Below, in pieces: positions 38,894 to 44,915 of a stretch of DNA of 44,915 nt; position 1 is the first letter of the stretch; each line of letters opens with the position of its first letter. The stretch is taken from assembly GCA_020724885.1 (NCBI GenBank), contig DYGD01000005.1, positions 1 through 44,915 on the forward strand. Direction: 5' to 3'. The notes under the pieces are model-generated. The model saw nothing but the letters and a program-made list of their open reading frames with translations. It did no database searches and was not told where the DNA came from. This stretch comes from Candidatus Paceibacter sp. Its GTDB lineage: Bacteria; Patescibacteriota; Minisyncoccia; Phycocordibacterales; BOKC01. The position numbers and the translations under genes were made by a program.

Positions 38894-40537
38894 CTACAAC
38901 TCCACCACAAACTCACTTCCCTTACCTTGCCCCTCGCTTTCCACCCACACTTTTCCGTTATGCGCTTTAATGACATTTTTGACGATAAAGAGACCAAAGC
39001 CGGTGGAGTCCACATTGACTTCAAGAGCGTTTTTGCCCCGCCCGCCTTCGGTAAAGAGCTTGCTTTGATCTTCCGGTGCGATTCCGATACCAGTATCTTT
39101 GACCGAAAACCTTAATTTCTCCTGATTTCTATCTAATTTCAACCTAATTTCGCCTCCAGGTGTGTATTTAATAGAATTATCTATCAGGTTTGAGAATGCC
39201 TCGGAAAGCTGGATTTCGTCGCCGTTGAATTTATAATCGGCTGGCTGGCTTATCTCCAGAGAATATTGCAGACCCTTTGCTTCCGCCACTTTTCGGCTTT
39301 TTTCAAAGACCTTCCGGATAATTTCAGACAGATCAACCGGCGCCATATTGTAAGAGAGTTTGCCGGTTCTGATATTGGCCGCGTTTAGAATTGTTTGCAC
39401 CGTGCTGACTCCGTCAGTGTTTATCCTAAAACCCTGTTCGGCAATTTCTTTCACCTCCCCATTTATCTCGCCAAAAGTGCCCTCCAGAATCTCGGCAAAA
39501 ATATTCCGCGATTTGGTAAGGAACCCTTTAATCTGATGAGTTATAAAATGCAAAAGCTCCTCCTGCCTCCTGTTTGCAATTTCCAGTTCTATGGCCAGTT
39601 TTTCCATATGTTCTTTTTGTTGAATTTCTCTTTTCACACTCTGCGCTATTGAGAATCCAGAAAATATAGATAATACAAAAGTGATTAAAATAATAATTCT
39701 ATTTCCAACAGACTGATGTAACAAGAACTGCGAGGCGATTAAGATAGAAAAAGATGTCACTAATATCTGTGTAGATATAACTTTTATATTAAAAGCATTG
39801 TATTTTATTATTAGGAATGAAAGTATTGCTATAAAGATAGGCATTCCGAACAGTCCCCATTGTGATACCCTCCAATCGTCGGTAATACTGCCTACTATAT
39901 TTCCCCAAGAAAAGGTGAGTAAGAAAAGCAATATGCTTATTGTGACCAAGAATATTTGATTTTTTTTCTTTACAATTTGTTTTCTTGAATGCCTAATAGC
40001 AAAAATAGCAATGTAAAGAACATAGAACACCTCAATAATATATATATATTGAGATAGCGGTCCCTCGATAGCTTCTCTATCACAATCTATCAGATTAAAA
40101 CCAAGAAGGTTTAATTTAGTAAATGCGAAAAGTATAACAGGTGCAATTGGAGCGAACAGTAAAATTTTGTTTTTAAGTAAAGTATCTTTATTGGTTATAA
40201 AAACCTGGACAAAATATACACTAAAGACATAAATAAAAGGTTCAATTAAATTTATTAGAGACCAAACAAATATAGTATAGTGTGATTTATCGGTTGCCCA
40301 CAGAATTAAATCTCCAAAAACCCACAAGGCAAACAAATTTGTGATTACAAATAATATCTTATTGACTAGTAAATAAGGATTTTTAAAAAAAATAAAATAT
40401 CCAATAAGAAGAGAAGCGACAAGAGGCACTATATGAGAATAGTATATAAAAGGGTCAAAAACATTATCAGAAATAAAAAGAAAGTTTGTGGTATCCCATC
40501 GACATTCTGCTATTAAACTTTTTATCAATTCATCCAT
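38894..40537 (-). CDS. 7TM-type sensor histidine kinase
   Basis: 547 aa. Seven or more hydrophobic segments fill the first 290 residues, resembling the N-terminal 7TM module of some histidine kinases. HFITHQIKGFLTKSRNIFAE holds the phospho-accepting His; the usual RTP after it is replaced by KGF. SNLIDNSIKYT (N box), DTGIGIAPED (G1) and GFGLFIVKNV (G2) complete the ATPase. No response-regulator gene is adjacent. The ATG at 40537 lies one base past the stop of a 52-aa membrane protein. Its final 30 codons recur as fragments at 35164-35268, 35791-35823 and 35846-35953. Confidence 0.92.
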   Translation of the reverse strand: MDELIKSLIAECRWDTTNFLFISDNVFDPFIYYSHIVPLVASLLIGYFIFFKNPYLLVNKILFVITNLFALWVFGDLILWATDKSHYTIFVWSLINLIEPFIYVFSVYFVQVFITNKDTLLKNKILLFAPIAPVILFAFTKLNLLGFNLIDCDREAIEGPLSQYIYIIEVFYVLYIAIFAIRHSRKQIVKKKNQIFLVTISILLFLLTFSWGNIVGSITDDWRVSQWGLFGMPIFIAILSFLIIKYNAFNIKVISTQILVTSFSILIASQFLLHQSVGNRIIILITFVLSIFSGFSIAQSVKREIQQKEHMEKLAIELEIANRRQEELLHFITHQIKGFLTKSRNIFAEILEGTFGEINGEVKEIAEQGFRINTDGVSTVQTILNAANIRTGKLSYNMAPVDLSEIIRKVFEKSRKVAEAKGLQYSLEISQPADYKFNGDEIQLSEAFSNLIDNSIKYTPGGEIRLKLDRNQEKLRFSVKDTGIGIAPEDQSKLFTEGGRGKNALEVNVDSTGFGLFIVKNVIKAHNGKVWVESEGQGKGSEFVVEL

Positions 40538-40538
40538 T

Positions 40539-40697
40539 TTAAATTTTAATTAAAACATCGTAAATTTCCGGTATATCATCTTCTTCTATAAATATTTCAA
40601 AGTTTTTTTGATATATTATTATAAAAATTCCAAAAACCACTGAAATAAGAAACAAAAGTGACAGTATAATAAAAAATATTTTAGTTTTCTTTTCCAT
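40539..40697 (-). CDS. 52-aa single-helix membrane protein
   Basis: A 52-codon frame: MEKKTK, a hydrophobic helix (about residues 7-28) and an acidic tail ending EIFIEEDDIPEIYDVLIKI. It starts inside the 3' end of the SET-domain gene (17-bp overlap) and ends one base before the kinase ATG, so translational coupling on both sides is likely. The size and topology fit a small regulator of the kinase. No family recognised. Confidence 0.7.
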   Translation of the reverse strand: MEKKTKIFFIILSLLFLISVVFGIFIIIYQKNFEIFIEEDDIPEIYDVLIKI

Positions 40698-41169
40698 TTT
40701 CTTTGTAAAATAACAATTTTAACCCAGTCGGAATAAATGGGCAGTACTTTTTTATTATCCCTTTAGGTAAAAATTGTATTGATCGTATTTTTTTTCTACA
40801 TTTTTTAGAACCGCAATTACACTTCATCTCCCATCGTGGGTCAGCTTCTACGGAAGAATAATCAATAGTTAACTCCTCATTAGGTTTAATATCACGCATC
40901 GCATATAACCTTATCTTTCCTCTTATGCCAGCATTGGGCTCGCAAGAATGATTAAGAAATTTAAAGGGCGGAACGGGGTCTATCCACCAATACTTCTTGA
41001 AACCAACCCAATCCGGGTTAGCAAACACATCATTAATATCACCATTCACTTTCCTTTTGACATTACCTTTTATATTCGAAATAAATTTACCTTTTGTTAT
41101 CCCAACCTTGGTAAATAAACCTTTTTTGTGTATACTACTATTCTTTATAAATAGATCTTTCTCAGACAT
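40681..41169 (-). CDS. SET-domain protein lysine methyltransferase
   Basis: 162 aa. IHKKGLFTKVGITKGKFI begins the SET fold; FKFLNHSCEPNAGI is the NHSCxPN cofactor motif, and RDIKPNEELTIDYSSV supplies the ELTxDY element. MKCNCGSKKCRKKI is a post-SET zinc segment (CxCx4C). These pieces are all present, so S-adenosylmethionine-dependent lysine methylation is plausible. SET proteins are mainly eukaryotic and patchy in bacteria. It is the second gene of an operon with a PQ-loop-like membrane protein, a 52-aa helix protein and a sensor kinase. The target is unknown. Confidence 0.88.
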   Translation of the reverse strand: MSEKDLFIKNSSIHKKGLFTKVGITKGKFISNIKGNVKRKVNGDINDVFANPDWVGFKKYWWIDPVPPFKFLNHSCEPNAGIRGKIRLYAMRDIKPNEELTIDYSSVEADPRWEMKCNCGSKKCRKKIRSIQFLPKGIIKKYCPFIPTGLKLLFYKENGKEN

Positions 41170-41173
41170 ATTA

Positions 41174-41770
41174 CTATATTGATTTTTTACTTCTAATATC
41201 TAGTGCTAAATAAGCGATAACCGCATGAAGTAAAACAAAAACTGCTGGATATATAAAATCTTCCCATTTTTCCCATCTCATTACAACAGAAATGCTCATT
41301 AGAAAATAAGCAAGTGTCCATATTATCCACGGCAGAGCGTTTTCGTTATTAGGATTTAAATAAGTGTGATACATCATGGGGATAAAAGAAATAACTGCAG
41401 AAATTACAAATAAAATATTAGCTATAGCTGGAGACAATGTGAAAAACCAAATTAATAATATAACTATATCTACAACAACAATAAATAATTCAAAATGAGA
41501 CGGTTTCGAAAGTTTACCCTTCTTTAAAACAATAAGAAAAAAGACGACAGCGCTAATTGTACAAGCTACAGGTAATATGTTTTTTACCCAATCCTTTGTG
41601 AGAAAGATATAAGAAACAGATTCCAGTATTGCTGCAAAAGCCCAAATACCCCAACTGGCCGAGTTAGGTTTAATTTTGTCAGCAAGAGTCTTTTTACCAT
41701 AATCTAAATAGCCGATTAATTGGACCACTCCTGCAGTCATTCCTAAAAAAATTGATATTACAAAATACAT
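41174..41770 (-). CDS. PQ-loop-like multi-span membrane protein
   Basis: 198 aa with about six hydrophobic segments and two related halves: GVVQLIGYLDYGKKTLADK with PNSASWGIWAFAA, and SFIPMMYHTYLNP with NALPWIIWTLAYFL. The P-N-x-x-W pattern at the start of helices resembles PQ-loop/SWEET-type small transporters. It is the first gene of the SET-kinase operon (4-bp gap to SET). A sensory or transport role is likely but the substrate is unknown. Confidence 0.65.
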   Translation of the reverse strand: MYFVISIFLGMTAGVVQLIGYLDYGKKTLADKIKPNSASWGIWAFAAILESVSYIFLTKDWVKNILPVACTISAVVFFLIVLKKGKLSKPSHFELFIVVVDIVILLIWFFTLSPAIANILFVISAVISFIPMMYHTYLNPNNENALPWIIWTLAYFLMSISVVMRWEKWEDFIYPAVFVLLHAVIAYLALDIRSKKSI

Positions 41771-41773
41771 TTC

Positions 41774-41860
41774 ACCAACAAAAAACCCGCAAAATGCGGG
41801 GTCTAAAACTGACTAAATTTTTAATTTTCCGAACAGAAGGCCGAATAGAGCAGTAAGCAC
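41774..41860. repeat. 87-bp direct repeat, left copy
   Basis: Identical to 44829-44915 at every base I compared. It contains a terminator hairpin (ACCCGCA/TGCGGGGT, 41785-41802) with T6 on the minus strand, and the last 16 codons of a 38-aa frame. The left boundary is a single mismatch (41773/44828); the right boundary is unknown because the window ends. Confidence 0.95.
41779..41803 (-). terminator. Terminator inside the 87-bp repeat
   Basis: On the minus strand CCCCGCA-TTT-TGCGGG followed by TTTTTTG. It ends the transcript of the 38-aa gene before the PQ-loop-like gene. The same hairpin recurs at about 44834-44858. Confidence 0.75.
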
Positions 41861-41929
41861 AGAAGAGGAAAATCTCCCCTCTTTTTCCGGTTCGTCATAC
41901 ATCCAAAAATGGGTGGTAAATGTTCCCAT
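41813..41929 (-). CDS. 38-aa small protein with amphipathic C-terminus
   Basis: A short frame: MGTFTTHFWMYDEPEKEGR followed by FSSSVLTALFGLLFGKLKI. The second half is hydrophobic with a Lys-containing end, like small membrane-active peptides. A terminator follows 10 bp after the stop. The 3' half is duplicated at the right end of the window. No clear Shine-Dalgarno. It may be a small membrane peptide or toxin-like product; evidence is composition and the conserved repeat. Confidence 0.45.
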   Translation of the reverse strand: MGTFTTHFWMYDEPEKEGRFSSSVLTALFGLLFGKLKI

Positions 41930-42146
41930 TCCTCAACCCTATCATATTTTCCCTAAAACTCAACCCATTCCGGGCAGATGTTGATAACCAAACACAGAAT
42001 CAGTTGTCAAACCCCTCTAACAAAACTTGTCTCAAAGAAAATTGAAGGTCAAGAAAATGGCTTGGAATAAATAGTAAAAACAAATGTGGATAACTTTCGC
42101 GTGTCAGATATTGCCAACAGATCCCCAAGTCTTTTAAATATGAGTC

Positions 42147-42914
42147 ATGGTTTTATTTAAAGTACAAAACCAAAAAACAACCGAGTACCAACCAGTTAAA
42201 GCGAAGGGGGCGAGAGAAACCAAAAATGTCTTTATCAAAAAAGTTAGAAAGGAATCCTTAGTGAGACAGCAAGTGGAAGTAGATAATTTTCAAGTGACTT
42301 TTGGCGTTGAAGGCCCAATAATTTTTGGTATGAATAAAATACGAATGGTTTCAGCAGAAGTCAAAAATGGCAGGTGGGGGAAACATTACATTCTCTTTTC
42401 ACCTGATCTTAAAACACTGATAACTAGCAGACAAACATTCTTAAGATTAGATTCAGGATGTCTCTCCGGAGTAGTTTTTGGCGATAAAACCTGCGATTGT
42501 TTACAACAATTAAGAAAAGCTCAAGAAATTATATCCAAAAACGGTGGAATAATTATTCATATACCCGAACACGACGGTAGGGGTTGGGGTGAATTTAAAA
42601 TGTCCAACCAAAGAATAATGGATGAATGTTGTCTAGATACGATTTCTTCTGCTCTCGCCTTTTATAAAGACGAGAGTATAATTGACCAACGAGATTTCAG
42701 AGAAGCAGCTCTAGTACTTAAAGCTCTAGGGTTTCCTGGGGGATATAAATTTAATTTAGGAACAAAGAATAGCAAAAAGGAGAGGGCTTTGATTGAAGCC
42801 GATTTTATGGTATCTTCTGGACCGGTTGAACCGAGAGGATTGAATGGTAAGCAAAGAATGAACCTAAAAGCCAAGTATGACTATTGGCAAGTGAATCAGA
42901 AAGGAACAAAATGA
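42147..42914 (+). CDS. GTP cyclohydrolase II-like protein
   Basis: 255 aa. RLDSGCLSGVVFGDKTCDCLQQLRKA matches the zinc-binding region of RibA (C-x10-C-x-C), and HIPEHDGRGWGEFKMSNQRI corresponds to the RQEGRGIGLxxK catalytic segment (Arg and Gly kept, Gln replaced). The first 60 residues are extra. RibA opens GTP to the pyrimidine that starts riboflavin synthesis; related enzymes feed other pathways. No other riboflavin gene is nearby. It is followed by two GC-richer genes with ATGA and GTGA overlaps, so they form one operon. Confidence 0.8.
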   Translation: MVLFKVQNQKTTEYQPVKAKGARETKNVFIKKVRKESLVRQQVEVDNFQVTFGVEGPIIFGMNKIRMVSAEVKNGRWGKHYILFSPDLKTLITSRQTFLRLDSGCLSGVVFGDKTCDCLQQLRKAQEIISKNGGIIIHIPEHDGRGWGEFKMSNQRIMDECCLDTISSALAFYKDESIIDQRDFREAALVLKALGFPGGYKFNLGTKNSKKERALIEADFMVSSGPVEPRGLNGKQRMNLKAKYDYWQVNQKGTK

Positions 42915-43252
42915 GGAAAGTCAAGAAAGACAGATTTCTGAAAGATCGCGGCGGAACTTTCCAGATCCTTGACATTGTCTGCGCCAAGTGCGGAGAGGTG
43001 GTGTTGGTCTATCAAAAAGACGGCAAAGGAACACTCTACCGAACCTATCTAAACCGGATTCTGGCACCGGAGGATTGGGCGACCCTTCAAGACAAAGTGG
43101 GGACGAAAGACGACTTACCTAATCTGACCTGTCAATGCAGCGTTCTAATTGGCGTGCCGATGCTTCATTGGGAAGGCCGGTTGGCCTTCCGTCTTGTCCC
43201 CGGCTCATACAAGAAACAACGACACAAGAACAGAAAGGAGGATGTGAAGTGA
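42911..43252 (+). CDS. Small Cys-containing protein in the RibA operon
   Basis: 113 aa from the ATG at 42911, which overlaps the RibA-like stop codon (ATGA). ILDIVCAKCGEVVLVYQKDG and NLTCQCSVLIG carry two cysteine pairs (CxxC and CxC) that could bind zinc; RLVPGSYKKQRHKNRKEDVK is a basic tail. No family recognised. Codon use is richer in GC than in the gene before it. It overlaps the next gene by GTGA. Confidence 0.65.
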   Translation: MRKVKKDRFLKDRGGTFQILDIVCAKCGEVVLVYQKDGKGTLYRTYLNRILAPEDWATLQDKVGTKDDLPNLTCQCSVLIGVPMLHWEGRLAFRLVPGSYKKQRHKNRKEDVK

Positions 43253-43845
43253 TCATCGCTATCTGTGGCCCAGCGGCGTCTGGGAAAGGGACACTGGCAA
43301 GAATGTTGGCGGAGAAACTTAATCTTCCTCACTATGACTTTGGTCTCTTGTTCCGAGCTATCGCTTTTCTGTCTTCAAGACAGAATCTCGACCACGTTCA
43401 ATCATTGGTCGAGAATCGCCGCTTGAAATACCAGGACAGCAGAATCTTCTTAAAGTGGGTTGAACTGACCGGTCGACTCACTTCGGAAGAAGTCGGGCTC
43501 GTTGCAGCTAAGGTCGCAAGTGAAAATCCTGGACGCATAGCTGAACTAGCTTGCACTATGGTTAAGCATCAGAATTTTATCTGCGACGGCCGAACCTGTG
43601 GCAGTGAGATCTATCCAGATGCTGATCTGGTCTTCTACATCACCGCATCTCAAGAAGAAAGAGCTAGCCGGCGCATCAAGGAGGAGGAAGACCGTAACCA
43701 CTTCAAAGCGAGAGAATCACTCGATAACCAGCGCACGAAGATTCCGACGCAAGCAATCGTGCTGGACACGACCGGAAAGACTAAGGAAGAGTGCTTGGAG
43801 GAGATGATTAGTCATCTCCGCATGCATCACAGATTTGTTCTTTGA
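43249..43845 (+). CDS. Cytidylate kinase-like nucleoside monophosphate kinase
   Basis: 198 aa from a GTG at 43249, set by AGGAGG eight bases upstream and the GTGA overlap with the previous stop. IIAICGPAASGKGTLARMLAEKL is the P-loop; the CMK-type YDFGLLFRAIAFL, ICDGRTCGSEIYPDADLVFYI and TASQEERASRRIKEEE (LID with Arg) follow, and AIVLDTTGKTKEECLEEM ends it. It is a little short for Cmk (about 220 aa) and may phosphorylate a different nucleotide linked to the RibA-like product. A terminator follows 5 bp after the stop. Confidence 0.82.
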   Translation: MIIAICGPAASGKGTLARMLAEKLNLPHYDFGLLFRAIAFLSSRQNLDHVQSLVENRRLKYQDSRIFLKWVELTGRLTSEEVGLVAAKVASENPGRIAELACTMVKHQNFICDGRTCGSEIYPDADLVFYITASQEERASRRIKEEEDRNHFKARESLDNQRTKIPTQAIVLDTTGKTKEECLEEMISHLRMHHRFVL

Positions 43846-43849
43846 GTCA

Positions 43850-43878
43850 AGCTCTAGACAGGTGTCTAGAGCTTTTTT
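43850..43878 (+). terminator. Rho-independent terminator of the RibA-CMK operon
   Basis: AGCTCTAGAC, AGGT loop, GTCTAGAGCT, then T6. Confidence 0.88.
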
Positions 43879-43888
43879 ATATCAAGAA

Positions 43889-44728
43889 TTATTTAGGATG
43901 TTGTGTATTATTATCCGATTTATCCAACCTTTTAGCTTCTTTCCACGCCAAGTCAAAGATACTTTTCAATGTGTCGGCGATTTCTTGATTTTCGATAATC
44001 ACATTAAATGTTCGCTCCTTAGAAAAAAACTCAACTTTATCCTCATAAATAGAAAGGCTTAAAATCTTTTTATTTTTATAATTAAATTTTTTCTCAGGGA
44101 TTAACAAAAAATCATCAGGGGAATTATACTTTTTATACTCGTTCACCGCTTTTGTAGTTTCTTTTGTTCTCGGAGATATGACATACATCATTTTCTTATT
44201 TCCAACCACATTTGACAAAAGAAGGGCATCATCTTTTATAAAATCTGGTGGGCAGCAATAAAAAATATTTGATAAATCTTCATAAACTCGAAACTTACTC
44301 ATTCCTTTCTCTAATACTTGCTCTACAAAAATATCATGATATCCTTTCTTTATGGCATCTTGCCCTTCATAAACAATCACCCTGGGTCTTAACTTTATAT
44401 CTTTATAGATACGTCTAAGTTCCGGTAGGATTTTTTCAAATTTCTCTTTTATTTCTTCGCCCTTTCTCGCCCTTCCTTCAATCGAACGAGCGATAATTTC
44501 CGGCATAAATGGGAGATAACGAGCAACTTTTTTATTATCAGGAGACTCCCCGATAAAACCCCTTCTTTTCAAGGACTCAAGAACAACATAAGTTGAACTT
44601 CTATTTAGACCAGCGTGTCTAGAAATTTCAGAAACTGTGCCCACACCAAGATCGAGAAGTGTAAGATAGACTTTTGCCTCTTTCGTACTAAACCCAGCGT
44701 CTTCCAGAGTTTTTATTAAGTTGTTCAC
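43889..44728 (-). CDS. TrmB-like transcriptional regulator
   Basis: 279 aa. The N-terminal winged HTH, EDAGFSTKEAKVYLTLLDLG...ISRHAGLNRSSTYVVLESLKRRGFI, is typical of TrmB/sugar-specific regulators. A coiled linker (about 85-110) leads to a C-terminal effector-like part with IVYEGQDAIKKGYHDIF and a beta-rich end. It is convergent with the RibA-CMK operon. Ligand and target are unknown; its position between the 87-bp repeats suggests it regulates genes of that block. The remaining 44729-44828 holds no gene that I can support. Confidence 0.82.
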   Translation of the reverse strand: MNNLIKTLEDAGFSTKEAKVYLTLLDLGVGTVSEISRHAGLNRSSTYVVLESLKRRGFIGESPDNKKVARYLPFMPEIIARSIEGRARKGEEIKEKFEKILPELRRIYKDIKLRPRVIVYEGQDAIKKGYHDIFVEQVLEKGMSKFRVYEDLSNIFYCCPPDFIKDDALLLSNVVGNKKMMYVISPRTKETTKAVNEYKKYNSPDDFLLIPEKKFNYKNKKILSLSIYEDKVEFFSKERTFNVIIENQEIADTLKSIFDLAWKEAKRLDKSDNNTQHPK

Positions 44729-44828
44729 TGAATTTAAAAAGAATTTAAAAATCTATATTATTTATTTCAAACTAATCTTTCTCGGTATGTCCTCAATATC
44801 TGGAATTCTCATCTTATTACCAACTTTA

Positions 44829-44915
44829 ACCAACAAAAAACCCGCAAAATGCGGGGTCTAAAACTGACTAAATTTTTAATTTTCCGAACAGAAGGCCGAA
44901 TAGAGCAGTAAGCAC
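44829..44915. repeat. 87-bp direct repeat, right copy (reaches window end)
   Basis: Same sequence as 41774-41860, including the terminator hairpin and the codons VLTALFGLLFGKLKI on the minus strand. The window ends inside it, so the full repeat may be longer, and the contig probably broke here because of the repeat. Confidence 0.95.

Overview
The window looks like a chromosome segment of a small-genome, AT-rich bacterium of the Candidate Phyla Radiation (Patescibacteria, probably Parcubacteria-like). This is inferred from compact versions of universal genes (an 851-aa UvrA, a 407-aa UvrC), many short coiled-coil or single-helix proteins, a storage-polysaccharide set without central biosynthesis around it, and near-leaderless promoters. 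No rRNA, tRNA or CRISPR array was recognised. The right end falls inside an 87-bp repeat, so it may be an assembly break.

Left edge (1-3400): a relic of a serine recombinase lies beside a four-gene module (XRE regulator, one-helix Zn-ribbon protein, Mrr-like nuclease, SGNH hydrolase). The module is enclosed by two identical 176-bp inverted repeats. Positions 3.4-31 kb are mostly housekeeping: ddl, uvrC, uvrA and uvrB, a two-component pair, a PIF1-like helicase, tgt with an FKBP isomerase, LOG and PCD-like enzymes, a glycogen synthase-GH57-GH13 operon, pepA and a histidine phosphatase. Two stretches here look like structured RNAs: a leader at about 4285-4400 and a free-standing minus-strand RNA at about 5698-5842.

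From 31 kb on the content is accessory. There are two DUF6624-like proteins around an EreA/TIKI-like protein. A graspetide-type RiPP locus consists of an ATP-grasp maturase and a 48-aa precursor gene at 34396-34542, with a nine-C tract in the apparent promoter. A hicBA toxin-antitoxin pair lies between fragments of histidine-kinase 3' ends. Next come a monomeric PheRS-like protein, a 66-aa protein and a PP-loop ATPase. An operon of a PQ-loop-like membrane protein, a SET-domain methyltransferase, a 52-aa one-helix protein and a 7TM histidine kinase follows. The last block (GTP cyclohydrolase II-like, Zn protein, CMP-kinase-like, TrmB-like regulator) lies between two copies of the 87-bp direct repeat.

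Two styles of gene are visible. Most genes are AT-rich and often start a few bases after an extended -10 TGATATAAT. A minority (20474-20866, 21058-21624, 30326-30832, 33398-34542, 42911-43845) are richer in GC and have clear Shine-Dalgarno sequences; most also have TTGACA-like promoters and hairpin terminators, as expected for acquired single-gene units. The most interesting candidates are the graspetide locus, the repeated histidine-kinase tails that punctuate 35-39 kb, and the inverted-repeat nuclease module.
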